A stretch of DNA of 64,000 bases from Micavibrio_C sp046294845 (GTDB taxonomy: Bacteria > Pseudomonadota > Alphaproteobacteria > Micavibrionales > Micavibrionaceae): contig JBKBNU010000001.1 in the NCBI GenBank assembly GCA_046294845.1, positions 1,612,001 to 1,676,000 of the forward strand, in the 5' to 3' direction. The position numbers and the translations under genes were made by a program. A model generated the notes under the pieces. That model ran no database searches. It saw nothing but the letters and a program-made list of their open reading frames with translations, and was not told the DNA's origin. This document shows positions 43,030 through 52,828 of the stretch, piece after piece. Numbering within the stretch: the stretch's first letter is position 1; each line of letters opens with the position of its first letter.

Positions 43030-45693
43030 TTACGCCGCTTCAAGCTGCTTCAACGCATGGGAAAGCTTCTCAAGAACGGCTGTCCAGGCTTCCTTGCGGC
43101 TCTTTTGCTCCTCGATAATTTCTTCGGGGGCATTAGCCACAAATTTTTCATCGCTCAGTTTCTGGTCAACCTTGCTAATGTCAGAGGAAAGCTTCTCTAT
43201 TTCCTTCTTCAGGCGTGCACGCTCTTTATCGAGATCGATAATATCCGCAATCGGCAGAGCCAGCGTGGCTTCGCCGAGAATAGTCTGCACCGAACCCTTG
43301 GGCAATGCCGCCGTAACGTTTTCGATGGTTTCCAGTCTTGCCAAACGCTTGATAATCTCGTCATAGGTCTGAAGGCGGTTTTTGGTGGCCTCCGAAGCAT
43401 CCTTGACCAGCAATCTGATCTTGGCTGCCGCCGGAACGTTCATGTCGGCACGGATACTGCGGATATCGGTGATCATTTTGCACAGCCAGCCAATTTCCTC
43501 TCCGGCTTCCGCATTGATGAAGCCGGCGGGATATTGCGGCCATTCCATTTTCAGCAAGTTTTCACCTGCTTTACGATCGGCCACCTGACGGTATAACTGC
43601 TCGGTGATATACGGCATATAGGGGTTCAGCAGGATCAGGATTTGATCCAGCACCCATGCCGTCGTCTTGCGGGTTTCATCGGCCAAAGGCGTTTCACCAC
43701 CGTTCTGGAGGATCGGTTTGGAGAACTCCAGATACCAATCGCAGAATGTACCCCAGACAAACTGGTAGACCGCCCCTGCCCCTTCATTGAATTTGTACTC
43801 CACCATTGATGAATTGATGGCACCTGCCAGCTTCGCCGTTTCACCAACAATCCAGCGGTTCAATGTGCCCTGCACCGTGGCGGGATCAAAAGACGGATCC
43901 AGCTTGCAGTTATTCATCTCGCAATAACGGGCCGCATTCCAAAGCTTCGTGCCAAAGTTGCGGTAACCCTCTACGCGATCTTCCGATAACTTCACATCGC
44001 GTCCCTGGGCCGCCATCGCTGTCAGGGTAAAACGCAAGGCATCGGCACCATAACTCTGGATCAAATCCAGCGGGTCCATCACATTGCCTTTGGACTTGGA
44101 CATTTTTTGTCCCTTGGCATCACGCACCAGCGCATGGATATAGACCTTACGGAACGGGACATCGCCCATGAAGTGCATACCCATCATCATCATACGGGCC
44201 ACCCAGAAGAAAATAATATCAAAGCCGGTGATCAGTACATCACCCGGATAGTATTTCTCCAGTTCCGGTGTCTTATCCGGCCACCCCAGTGTCGAGAAGG
44301 GCCAGAGTGCCGATGAGAACCATGTGTCCAGCACGTCTTCATCACGGGTCAGAATAACATCATTGCCGAATTGCTTTTTCGCCAAGGCATAGGCTTCTTC
44401 TTCATTTTCTTCAACAAAGACGGAACCTTCAGGACCATACCACGCCGGAATCTGATGACCCCACCAAAGCTGGCGGGAAATACACCAAGGCTGAATATTC
44501 TCCATCCAGTGGAAATAGGTATTTTCCCACTGTTTCGGTACGAATTCTGTTTTACCTGTTTTAACGGCTTCGATAGTGGGCGCGGCCAGAACTTTGGCGT
44601 TACAGTACCATTGATCGGTCAGATAGGGTTCGATCACAACATCAGAACGATCGCCATGCGGCACCATATGGGTATGCGGATCAACCTTCTCCAGCAGCTC
44701 TTGCGCTTCCAGCTCGGACAGGATTTTCTTGCGGGCATCAAAACGATCCAGACCGGCATAACCCGCCGGCAAATCTTCACGCTCAAGAATACTGGCATTC
44801 GCATCAAAAATATTGATCTGTTCCAGATTGTGGCGCTTGCCCACTTCAAAGTCATTGAAGTCGTGCGCAGGCGTTACTTTCATTGCACCCGTACCAAATT
44901 CCTTATCAACATAGGCATCGGCAATAATCGGGATCGGACGTCCTACGATCGGCAAAATGGCAAACTTTCCAATCAGATCCTGATAACGCTCGTCTTCCGG
45001 ATTAACGATGATCGCCGTATCACCCAGCATGGTTTCAGGACGGGTTGTCGCAATCGTGATGAAGCGTTCCGTTGAGCCTTCAATCGGATAACGAATGTAA
45101 TACATATTACCCTTGATCTCTTTCTGGATTACTTCCAGATCGGAAATCGCGGTGTGGAATTTCGGGTCCCAGTTCACAAGGCGCTTATCCTTGTATATCA
45201 AACCTTCTTTATAAAGCTGGACAAAGGCTTTTCTGACGGCGCGGTTTAGACCTTCATCCATGGTGAAGCGTTCACGTGACCAGTCAGGTGTAGTCCCCAG
45301 ACGGCGCAACTGATTCACAATCGTGCCTCCGGATTGTTCTTTCCATTCCCAGACTTTTTCGAGGAATTTTTCACGCCCCATATCGCGGCGATTCAAGCCT
45401 TGGGCGGCTAGCTGGCGTTCGACAACCATCTGGGTTGCGATACCGGCATGGTCCGTACCGGGTTGCCACAGCGTATCCTTGCCGTTCATGCGGTTGTAAC
45501 GCACCAGAATGTCATGCAGCGTGTTATTCAGGGCGTGGCCCATATGCAGGCTGCCCGTCACATTCGGTGGCGGCATCATCACCGTGAAGGGCGCTGTATT
45601 GCGGGTCACATCACAGGCAAAAGCTCCTGACTCCTCCCATTCGGCATAAAGGGACTGTTCTACGGCCTGGGGATCGAATGTTTTTTCAAGCAT
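43030..45693 (-). CDS. valS: Valyl-tRNA synthetase
   Basis: An 887-residue class I synthetase. The ATP site HIGH motif is HMGH in PPPNVTGSLHMGHAL, and KMSKS is present in GQKMSKSKGNVMDP. The editing domain (about residues 200-330) includes TTRPETMLGDTA and KVTPAHDFNDF. The C-terminal coiled coil (RARLKKEIEKLSSDISKVDQ) matches the valine enzyme. The ATG at 45693 gives the normal N-terminus; the frame opens 15 codons upstream. It follows popZ at 114 bases. Confidence 0.97.
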   Translation of the reverse strand: MLEKTFDPQAVEQSLYAEWEESGAFACDVTRNTAPFTVMMPPPNVTGSLHMGHALNNTLHDILVRYNRMNGKDTLWQPGTDHAGIATQMVVERQLAAQGLNRRDMGREKFLEKVWEWKEQSGGTIVNQLRRLGTTPDWSRERFTMDEGLNRAVRKAFVQLYKEGLIYKDKRLVNWDPKFHTAISDLEVIQKEIKGNMYYIRYPIEGSTERFITIATTRPETMLGDTAIIVNPEDERYQDLIGKFAILPIVGRPIPIIADAYVDKEFGTGAMKVTPAHDFNDFEVGKRHNLEQINIFDANASILEREDLPAGYAGLDRFDARKKILSELEAQELLEKVDPHTHMVPHGDRSDVVIEPYLTDQWYCNAKVLAAPTIEAVKTGKTEFVPKQWENTYFHWMENIQPWCISRQLWWGHQIPAWYGPEGSVFVEENEEEAYALAKKQFGNDVILTRDEDVLDTWFSSALWPFSTLGWPDKTPELEKYYPGDVLITGFDIIFFWVARMMMMGMHFMGDVPFRKVYIHALVRDAKGQKMSKSKGNVMDPLDLIQSYGADALRFTLTAMAAQGRDVKLSEDRVEGYRNFGTKLWNAARYCEMNNCKLDPSFDPATVQGTLNRWIVGETAKLAGAINSSMVEYKFNEGAGAVYQFVWGTFCDWYLEFSKPILQNGGETPLADETRKTTAWVLDQILILLNPYMPYITEQLYRQVADRKAGENLLKMEWPQYPAGFINAEAGEEIGWLCKMITDIRSIRADMNVPAAAKIRLLVKDASEATKNRLQTYDEIIKRLARLETIENVTAALPKGSVQTILGEATLALPIADIIDLDKERARLKKEIEKLSSDISKVDQKLSDEKFVANAPEEIIEEQKSRKEAWTAVLEKLSHALKQLEAA

Positions 45694-45807
45694 GACAAAT
45701 ATCTGGGTTTTCTGCGGTTTCGTAAGGGCTTTATACAAACGGAAAACGGCCTGAAAGGCAAGGTTTTTGCCGCCTCAAGGACCAAAAAACAGTGCTAGTA
45801 AGGGGAG

Positions 45808-46350
45808 TTAGTCGTCTTTGGAGATTTGACCAGCCAAACGCTGCAATTCCTTGGCAACCAGACGCTCGATCAGTGGCGGCAGATTCTGGTCAAGCCAGTC
45901 ACGCAACATCGGGCGCATCAGATCACGCACGATATCCTCAAGCGTAATTCCCGCCAGATGCGATGTTCTTTCCACCGGTGTGCGGCTGGCCAAACGGGCA
46001 AAGCCCTGCAAAGCAGCATTAGCAGCCTGATCGGTCAAAATTGAATCATCGGCAATATCTGCCTGAGGCGGCATAACCGGTTCGGGTTCCCTTACGGGTG
46101 GTGGTGGCGGCGGCGGAGAAAACTCTTCTTCCTGCTCGCGCAAATCGACAACAATATTGTCTTCAGGGTTATCACGGATAACCTCTGTCAATTCCAACAC
46201 ATCATCCTTTACGGACTCCGGTTCAGCCATTACGGGCTCTTCGACCGCAGCAGGTTTCGCAGGCTCCTCGTCATCATCCGCTATAATCTGGCGGATGGAC
46301 GCAAGGATTTCCTCAATGGATGGTTCCTGTTCTGAAGGCTTATCGGGCAT
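45808..46350 (-). CDS. popZ: Polar organizing protein PopZ (DUF2497)
   Basis: A 180-residue protein. The N-terminal EPSIEEILASIRQIIADDDE is the conserved client-binding helix. The middle is acidic and proline-rich, with a PPPPPP run. The C-terminal 60 residues (LEDIVRDLMRPMLRDWLDQNLPPLIERLVAKEL) match the multimerisation helices. PopZ builds a polar scaffold that anchors the chromosome origin through ParB. The tolC-popZ-valS order is an alphaproteobacterial trait. Confidence 0.92.
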   Translation of the reverse strand: MPDKPSEQEPSIEEILASIRQIIADDDEEPAKPAAVEEPVMAEPESVKDDVLELTEVIRDNPEDNIVVDLREQEEEFSPPPPPPPVREPEPVMPPQADIADDSILTDQAANAALQGFARLASRTPVERTSHLAGITLEDIVRDLMRPMLRDWLDQNLPPLIERLVAKELQRLAGQISKDD

Positions 46351-46435
46351 GAATTATAGAACGACCTTGAATCAAAGCATTACCGGAATCAGTTTCCACT
46401 ATTGCTAAGCGCTTGTCAAAGCCCGATTTTTAACC

Positions 46436-47956
46436 TTATTCGACTCTATCCACATCCATTGACCACATTTTCCAGTCAGCTTCCTGCATATCCGTCACCG
46501 GATTATAGGATAATTCTGGAAAACCAAGGGTGCGAGGTGTCAAGATTCCCAAAGATTGCGCCAAGGCAAACGAGGCGACAACTTCATCACGTTGTGCCGA
46601 AACAAGAGCCACTTGGGAGTCCAGATATTCCTGATCCGCATCCAGTGCGTCCAGGATGGTCCGTGTTCCCAATTCGGCTTCCTGTCTTACACCTTCCTGC
46701 GCAACACGGTTTGCTTCAACCTGCGCATTACGGGAGTTAATCTCGGCTCTGGCCGCCATCAATGTTTCCCAGTTTGAAATAACGCTTTGGCGGGCATCAC
46801 GTTTGCTTTCAAGAATTTCAATGTAACGCTGGTTAGCCAGATATTTTGCCTGACGCACCTGTGAACGGTTATAGCCCCCTTCATAAAGCGGGATAGTCGC
46901 CACAAGGCTCAGTGATTTTGTTGTTGTATCACCTGCACTGCCTGGTTGTGGATCCCATGTTTTATCAACACTGGCAGACAGGCCCAATTCCGGCAAAAGC
47001 TGACCAAAGAAAACGCCGATGTCCTTTTCGGCAGACTGGTGCAGGAACTCGCTCGCCAACACATTAGGGCTGCTTTTTTCACCCAGGGCAATCGCATCAT
47101 CCAGTGTCTCAGGGAAAGAAAACTTTACAGGCTCACCCGTAAGCTTGTCTGCAGGCTGCCCGACAAACTGCTCGTACACAGCCATACTGCTTTTAAGATT
47201 ACCCACAGCTGTTGTTCTATTGGCCTCGGCACGGGCCAAACGGGCCTCGGATTGAGCCACATCTGTCCTTGTCACTTCACCAACCTCGAAACGGTTACGG
47301 GAAGCATCAAGCTGCTTTTTCACGACAGCAATGTTATTCTCGCTCAAATCGACCAGCGCCTTGTCACGAACAACGTTCATATATGACGTTGCTACATTCA
47401 AAAGCAGCTGCTGTTCCGTAGCATTCAAAATCGCACCCTGTGCCATGATGCGGTTTTGCGCACTGCCTATACCAGCAACTGTACGGCCACCACGATACAA
47501 AGGCTGCGTTACAGACAGCTCAAGATTTTTGGAAGTGGTACCGTCCGCAGCACTATCTGAATCAATGTCGGCTGTTGTTACAGTTGCTGTTAAATCAGAT
47601 TGCGGCATCCACCCTGATTGAGCCTGCGGCAAGGCTTCGGCTGTTGCCCGCATTTCCGCACGCGCCGCCCGCAAAGTCGGATTATTGGCGTATGCCGTCC
47701 TTAAAGCATCAACCAGACCGGAATTTTGCGAAGTAAATGATTGGGACTTCACCTCTTTGGTTGGCTGGATATAGGACTTTCCCGTCAACTGGGCAGCGTT
47801 TTTACCTGTTGGCGCCGGATCCATTTCATTGGCTGCTGATGATACCGGTGCCGGCATCATATCGTCAGGTGCATTTTGTGCCAACGCATAATATCCGCCT
47901 GATACCGACATAACGGATACAAGCAAGGCCAGCCTAAAAGATGAAGCAATTTTCAT
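46436..47956 (-). CDS. tolC: TolC family outer membrane channel
   Basis: A 506-residue exported protein. The ATG at 47956 follows AGGAAAA and gives the signal peptide MKIASSFRLALLVSVMSVSG...ALA. After a spacer of about 60 residues the two TolC repeats follow (ALRTAYANNPTLRAARAEM, then DDAIALGEKSSPNVLASEF), with SVTQPLYRGG and ATIPLYEGG as the two matching beta segments. As the only TolC in the window it is a candidate outer channel for the type I system 5 kb away. The pcm-tolC-popZ-valS order is conserved. Confidence 0.94.
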   Translation of the reverse strand: MKIASSFRLALLVSVMSVSGGYYALAQNAPDDMMPAPVSSAANEMDPAPTGKNAAQLTGKSYIQPTKEVKSQSFTSQNSGLVDALRTAYANNPTLRAARAEMRATAEALPQAQSGWMPQSDLTATVTTADIDSDSAADGTTSKNLELSVTQPLYRGGRTVAGIGSAQNRIMAQGAILNATEQQLLLNVATSYMNVVRDKALVDLSENNIAVVKKQLDASRNRFEVGEVTRTDVAQSEARLARAEANRTTAVGNLKSSMAVYEQFVGQPADKLTGEPVKFSFPETLDDAIALGEKSSPNVLASEFLHQSAEKDIGVFFGQLLPELGLSASVDKTWDPQPGSAGDTTTKSLSLVATIPLYEGGYNRSQVRQAKYLANQRYIEILESKRDARQSVISNWETLMAARAEINSRNAQVEANRVAQEGVRQEAELGTRTILDALDADQEYLDSQVALVSAQRDEVVASFALAQSLGILTPRTLGFPELSYNPVTDMQEADWKMWSMDVDRVE

Positions 47957-47981
47957 TTCATTTTCCTGTTGTTTCAAAAAA

Positions 47982-48647
47982 TCAGAACTTAAACTCTTTT
48001 GCGGGCGCCAACCCGTCAACCCAAGGCGCTGTCGCATCAAACTGTGATTTATGCGAGTAACATCCATGTTCATCACAAGCGATGACAGTAATGGTGCCTA
48101 CAGTCGAACCCTGAGGTTGCAAAATACAAACCAAGCGCCCCCCTGCTGATAATTGGGACAAAACTTGTGAAGGAATGGCTGATACTGCCCCATTCATCAT
48201 GATAACTGTATAGGGAGCATGATCGGGACATCCGGATGTATTCGAACCCGCCACGCTGACAATGTTATTGCATCCCAAAGAAACCCAAGCTTGCCTGACC
48301 TGCTCGCTGGCAGGCGTCCGTCCTTCAAGGGTCATAACCGTACTTACGAGTGGTGAAAGCAAGGCCGATACATATCCTGTTGTATCTCCAATATTCAAAA
48401 CCACATCATCCGGTTTCAGGTCTGCAACCTGTAACAGACGCCCTTGAACCATCGGGCTCAGCATATATGAATGAGTGGATAAAATAATGTGCTCATCATG
48501 GTAAGCAACGCTCTGCCGACTGGCTGGCAAAAAGGATTCGCGTGGGACTTTGGCAAACCCCTCAAGCAAACTTGCCTCAACGACACCATTTGTCTGTACC
48601 TGACAATCAACCATATTCTTGCGTGCCAACGCATTTGCTGAGGGCAT
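47982..48647 (-). CDS. pcm: Protein-L-isoaspartate O-methyltransferase family protein
   Basis: A 221-residue SAM enzyme that repairs isoaspartate. The start ARKNMVDCQVQTNGV and the motifs VPRESFLP, YMLSPMVQGRLL and DDVVLNIGDTTGYVSALLS match the family. The last motif is altered from the usual G-x-G-x-G (NIGDTTG), and the C-terminal half is divergent, so repair activity is not assured. The ATG at 48647 follows GGAAATT. It is 25 bases before tolC, a frequent alphaproteobacterial pair. Confidence 0.82.
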   Translation of the reverse strand: MPSANALARKNMVDCQVQTNGVVEASLLEGFAKVPRESFLPASRQSVAYHDEHIILSTHSYMLSPMVQGRLLQVADLKPDDVVLNIGDTTGYVSALLSPLVSTVMTLEGRTPASEQVRQAWVSLGCNNIVSVAGSNTSGCPDHAPYTVIMMNGAVSAIPSQVLSQLSAGGRLVCILQPQGSTVGTITVIACDEHGCYSHKSQFDATAPWVDGLAPAKEFKF

Positions 48648-48877
48648 AGTGGGAATTTCCTGTTTAAAAGTTTGTGGATAACACATTCAGATACTTGTTT
48701 TTATAGCAGAATCCAACGAATCAGACCAGCCCCAATCGGATAAAACATAGAACCCGTCCTTCTGCGGACAACCCCTGCTTCTGAAAATTTGCCCCTGCAT
48801 GGAAAGACTGGATTTACTGAAAAAACCGTGATATCCGTATGCCCCTGCACTTTTAAGGTGTCCGTCTAGAGTGTTGA

Positions 48878-48951
48878 GGCGCGGTGGCAGAGTGGCCATG
48901 CAGCGGATTGCAAATCCGTGTACGCCGGTTCGATTCCGACCCGCGCCTCCA
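48878..48951 (+). tRNA. tRNA-Cys (anticodon GCA)
   Basis: Acceptor arms GGCGCGG and CCGCGCC pair fully. The anticodon loop is TTGCAAA with GCA, and the T arm is CCGGTTCGATTCCGA. The 3' CCA is encoded after the discriminator T. Seventy-four bases, on the plus strand between divergent pcm and the S41 protease gene. Confidence 0.95.
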
Positions 48952-49082
48952 TTTTCTTAAGAAAAAATTCCTATTTTTGGCATTATCCCCTCTCCGGCCA
49001 ACTGCTTTCTTGACAGTAGGTCGGCAACAGGTGTTTGCTATCTGAAATAAAATAAGAATTTCAAATAACAGGGATATCAAAA

Positions 49083-50729
49083 ATGTCGTCTTTCAGGAAA
49101 TACCTGACCACATCCTCTATTGCCTTAAGTTTGGCTTTCACCGTTTTGGCTGCGTCCACTTGCGGGGCATCGAACAAGGAGCCTTCTGCTTCTTCAACTG
49201 ATGATACGAAGTCTGCGCCGGCGCAGACCCTTAGCCCCGAGCAGAAATATCAGGACTTCCTGACAAGATATAAGGACCTTCCGCTCCAAGGCGCTGATTA
49301 CGAAGCCGTCCTGAAAAGTGACAAATTCAAAACCGTGCTGGAGTATCTGCTTGAAAACTCGGTACGTAACGATCTTACAGCGGCAAATCTTAAAGCGGCA
49401 GCAAAGGCAGCACTGAATGCCTATGATGAGAAGCTTAAATCAGGTGAAGTCAAAGAGGCCAAAACAGAGCAGACAATCCTGACCGTTGCCCTTAACGGCA
49501 TGATGTCATACGCGAGTCCGCATGATGATTATTTTCCACCCCGCGAAGCAGCCGAATTTCAGCAAAATATGTCGGGCCAATTTGGCGGCCTCGGGTTTCA
49601 ATTTGCCCCGACAGAGTCTGCTGATGGCAATATCATCGTTGAAGAGACTGTAGAAGATGGCCCTGCTCAACGCGCCGGCGTAAGGAAAGGCGATATTATT
49701 ACGGGTGTTAACGGCACGAGCTTCTTGGGCAAGAAACAAAACGAAGTCATTGAGCTGTTGCGTGGCGAGCCCGGCAGCAATGCTGTTCTGGATATCAAGC
49801 GTGACGGGCAAAACATGAAAATTTCCGTGACCCGCGAAATCATCAAAGCCAAACAGGTTGCCTATAAAATGCTCGAGGGTGGCGTGGCCCATATTACCCT
49901 TGCCCGGTTTGACACCAATGCCAGCATGGAAATCAAACATGCGATTGCCAAGGCAAAAGCCGACGCCCTCATCAATCCGCAAACACGCGGTAACGGCGGA
50001 CTAAGAGGCGTAATTCTTGACCTGCGCTTTAATCCAGGCGGCTTGCTGGAAGAAGCACGTCGTATTGTTGACGACTTTATCGACAAAGAAGGTCTGGTTG
50101 CATCCACAGTAGGCCGCAAACCCGAATTTGGTGACCGCGAAACATCCGTTAAGGGTGATATTCTAGGTGGCCTTCCTTTGGCCGTTCTGGTTAACGAAGC
50201 ATCAGCTTCAGCCTCTGAAGTTGTTGCAGGAGCCCTACAAGATCACCAGCGTGCTACAATTATTGGCTCCGATACTTTTGGTAAAGGCACCGTCCAAACA
50301 ACGAACCCTGCTGTACTGAAGGACGGGTCGATCGTGAAAGCCACGATCGCTATCTACAGACGTCCGGCTGGCACTAGCCCGCAATTTGTGGGCGTTCACC
50401 CTGATGTCAAAGTTATTTCAAAAGATACCGAATACAATGAGTACATCAACAACCTTGTCCGCGAAAAGGACAGGCCCCGTGCTATTCCCAATCCGAAAGG
50501 TGTGGCCGCCGAACAGTTCCGCACAAAGAGTGTTTGCACCCCTACGGATCAGGCTGCCTCCCTAACACCTGCCAACAGCACAGACAAAAACGTCTTCACA
50601 CGAGCTGGTAAAGTTGACCCGTTTGTCGCCTGCGCCCGTGACCATTTGCTACAGCAACAGAATGCCAGTTTCAGGTCAGCACTGACCATAACCAGCACTG
50701 TTCAGCATAGCCCCGCGCCAACGCAGTAA
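49083..50729 (+). CDS. S41 family C-terminal processing peptidase (second copy)
   Basis: A 548-residue exported protease. The N-terminus is a signal peptide followed by a Cys in AASTCGASN, where the lipobox is imperfect, so it could be a lipoprotein but I am not sure. A PDZ domain (FGGLGFQFAP to VLDIKRDGQ) precedes the catalytic core, with the Ser in NEASASASE and the Lys in TFGKGTVQT. The C-terminal 80 residues hold two cysteines. It is a paralogue of 14903-16381 with an N-terminal extra helical region. It stands alone between two tRNA genes. Confidence 0.9.
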   Translation: MSSFRKYLTTSSIALSLAFTVLAASTCGASNKEPSASSTDDTKSAPAQTLSPEQKYQDFLTRYKDLPLQGADYEAVLKSDKFKTVLEYLLENSVRNDLTAANLKAAAKAALNAYDEKLKSGEVKEAKTEQTILTVALNGMMSYASPHDDYFPPREAAEFQQNMSGQFGGLGFQFAPTESADGNIIVEETVEDGPAQRAGVRKGDIITGVNGTSFLGKKQNEVIELLRGEPGSNAVLDIKRDGQNMKISVTREIIKAKQVAYKMLEGGVAHITLARFDTNASMEIKHAIAKAKADALINPQTRGNGGLRGVILDLRFNPGGLLEEARRIVDDFIDKEGLVASTVGRKPEFGDRETSVKGDILGGLPLAVLVNEASASASEVVAGALQDHQRATIIGSDTFGKGTVQTTNPAVLKDGSIVKATIAIYRRPAGTSPQFVGVHPDVKVISKDTEYNEYINNLVREKDRPRAIPNPKGVAAEQFRTKSVCTPTDQAASLTPANSTDKNVFTRAGKVDPFVACARDHLLQQQNASFRSALTITSTVQHSPAPTQ

Positions 50730-50830
50730 ATTATGTTAATTAATTCTGTAATGGATGGGAAAATTGTGTTCTAAGGTGTTGTATAACATTGACAAGGCCC
50801 ACCCAAAGCATTAGTGAATATCTCCGTTGT

Positions 50831-50905
50831 TCCTCGATAGCTCAGCGGTAGAGCAATCGACTGTTAATCGATTGGTCGCAGGTTCGAATCCTGCTCGAGG
50901 AGCCA
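50831..50905 (+). tRNA. tRNA-Asn (anticodon GTT)
   Basis: Acceptor arms TCCTCGA and TCGAGGA pair fully, with discriminator G and encoded CCA. The anticodon loop is CTGTTAA with GTT, and the T arm is GCAGGTTCGAATCCTGC. Seventy-five bases. Preceded by TATAAC at a suitable distance. Confidence 0.95.
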
Positions 50906-50999
50906 CTCTAATTTTGCTCCCCATAATTTGGATAGCCCGACATAAATGTCTATTGTAGAATAGCGCATTCGCTAATTATTGGTTGGGGCCCATAAAATA

Positions 51000-51722
51000 A
51001 TGAATCTAAAATATTGCTCGCTGACGGGGGCTGATGACGCTGTAAATCCCGAAGATCTGGTCAATATTTCGAGCCAATTTCCCTTTGCAGAATGGGCCAT
51101 ATTGCTGCTACGGGCCCGCGCCGGACAGCCCCGCTTTCCAACCATATCATGGATTGAAGGCTTTAAATCCAAAGCCACGGGTTTGAACAAAGCCATGCAT
51201 CTTTGTGATGATGCCTTTTTGGGCTTCATTGCGCGCGATGCTGAAGTTATGGATATCATGAAGGGTTTTCAGAGAATCCAGCTCAATCTGAAATTTGGCG
51301 ACGTCGAAGGAAAGTACGATCCGGCAGAGATTGTTGCCCGTGTAAAGGAATCCCCTGAATGGCAGTTTATTTTACAGTACACGCCTGAAAAGCAAGGGCT
51401 GCTGCCCGCCTTCAAAGACGTACCCAATCATGCCGTACTTTACGATGCCTCCGCAGGTCGTGGCATATCACCAAATTCGTGGGATGCGCCTTTGGATGGA
51501 CATTTCTGCGGTTATGCAGGAGGCCTGAATCCGGAAAATGTGAATAAGAATCTTGAAATGATTTCGCGCGCCGCTGCAGGTCATGTAACATGGATCGACA
51601 TGGAAACTGGCGTACGGACGAATGATCAATTTGATCTGGCGAAAGTAAGACAGGTTCTTGTAACTGCATCGCCTTACGTTATTACCAGTCGCCAAACACC
51701 TAGTTCTCGACCATCATTCTGA
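51000..51722 (+). CDS. TrpF-like (beta/alpha)8-barrel protein
   Basis: A 240-residue protein resembling phosphoribosylanthranilate isomerase. KYCSLTGADDA at the start matches the family's K-x-C-G-L-T with the catalytic Cys. LYDASAG carries the catalytic Asp at the expected place, and GGLNPENV matches the first phosphate loop. WIDMETGVRTNDQFDLAKV matches the last. The first third is divergent, and no other trp gene is near. It may be an isomerase acting on another phosphosugar. The ATG at 51000 was chosen over a TTG at 50979. It is 19 bases before the desaturase gene. Confidence 0.68.
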   Translation: MNLKYCSLTGADDAVNPEDLVNISSQFPFAEWAILLLRARAGQPRFPTISWIEGFKSKATGLNKAMHLCDDAFLGFIARDAEVMDIMKGFQRIQLNLKFGDVEGKYDPAEIVARVKESPEWQFILQYTPEKQGLLPAFKDVPNHAVLYDASAGRGISPNSWDAPLDGHFCGYAGGLNPENVNKNLEMISRAAAGHVTWIDMETGVRTNDQFDLAKVRQVLVTASPYVITSRQTPSSRPSF

Positions 51723-51741
51723 TAGGAAGCTTCTTGCCATC

Positions 51742-52815
51742 ATGACGAACTCTACCTCTGCGTTACAGGCTATCGATAAAGAAAGTCTGATTAAGCCACT
51801 TATGCAACATTGCATGCAGTTTAAGGGAGGAGAAACCGGCAGAAGTATCTTCCAGATAACAACCACCATTTCTTTATTTGCCGTGGCTTGCGCATTAATG
51901 ATTGTTCTGGTTCGCAGCAACAGCTACTGGGCACTTCCTGTTCTCTGGCTGTTTGCCGGTGGCTTGCTTGTCCGCATATTTATCTTCCAGCATGATTGCG
52001 GCCATATGTCCTTTTTCAAAACACGTAAGGCCAATGACAGGGTTGGACGGGCCCTGAGCGTATTGACCGTGACCCCTTACGCCTTCTGGCGCGATGCCCA
52101 CAATATGCACCATGCCGCCTCAGGAAATCTGGAAGGTCGCGGGATTGGCAGTATTGATACAGTCACCGTGTCCGAATACCAAAAGATGAGCAATAAGGAT
52201 AAGTTCTTCTATAGGCTCTATCGTAATCCGCTGGTAACACTTGTTGTTGGCCCTCCGCTGCACGTCATGTTTATACAACGTATCCCCACCACCGTGCTTA
52301 CAAACTTCTTTGCCGATTATAAAAGCATCTCTTTCAAAAAGGCCTGGCCCAGCATAATGGGGCTTAATCTGGCACTCGTTCTATTCTATGGCAGTCTTTC
52401 ACTGCTATTTGGTGCAAAGGCTGTTGCCCTCACCTTTGTTATGCCCATTGCCATCGCTGCATGGGCGGGTGGATGGCTCTTTTATATCCAGCACCAGTTT
52501 GAAGATGCCTATTGGGAGAAAAAACCCGAATGGAATTTTCAGGAAGCCGCGGTTCTCGGCAGTTCTTACTACAAGCTTCCCAAAATTATGCAGTGGTTCA
52601 CCGGAAATATTGGCTTGCATCACATCCACCACCTTTGCAGCCTTATTCCGAATTATAAACTGCAGGAATGCATGGATGCCCATGAGCCCTTGAAAACAAT
52701 CAATGTGATGACCTTCAGGGATAGTCTGAAATCCATACGCCTTGCCCTTTGGGATGAAGCCCGTCAGAAAATGATCAGCTTCAAGGATTACAAAACCCTC
52801 TATCCTGCCACCTGA
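51742..52815 (+). CDS. Membrane fatty acid desaturase
   Basis: A 357-residue di-iron membrane desaturase. The three histidine boxes are HDCGH (84-88), HNMHH (120-124) and HHIHH in GLHHIHHLCSL. Four membrane helices are visible, including FQITTTISLFAVACALMIVL and ALVLFYGSLSLLFGAKAV. It probably introduces double bonds into membrane lipid acyl chains, changing fluidity. It follows the TrpF-like gene by 19 bases and converges on hlyD, ending 13 bases before that stop. Confidence 0.9.
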   Translation: MTNSTSALQAIDKESLIKPLMQHCMQFKGGETGRSIFQITTTISLFAVACALMIVLVRSNSYWALPVLWLFAGGLLVRIFIFQHDCGHMSFFKTRKANDRVGRALSVLTVTPYAFWRDAHNMHHAASGNLEGRGIGSIDTVTVSEYQKMSNKDKFFYRLYRNPLVTLVVGPPLHVMFIQRIPTTVLTNFFADYKSISFKKAWPSIMGLNLALVLFYGSLSLLFGAKAVALTFVMPIAIAAWAGGWLFYIQHQFEDAYWEKKPEWNFQEAAVLGSSYYKLPKIMQWFTGNIGLHHIHHLCSLIPNYKLQECMDAHEPLKTINVMTFRDSLKSIRLALWDEARQKMISFKDYKTLYPAT

Positions 52816-52828
52816 CAACTCTCAGGAT

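Noticed and set aside
48853..49080. Minus-strand ORF across the tRNA-Cys gene
   Set aside because: It covers the tRNA and has no ribosome site or conserved motif.
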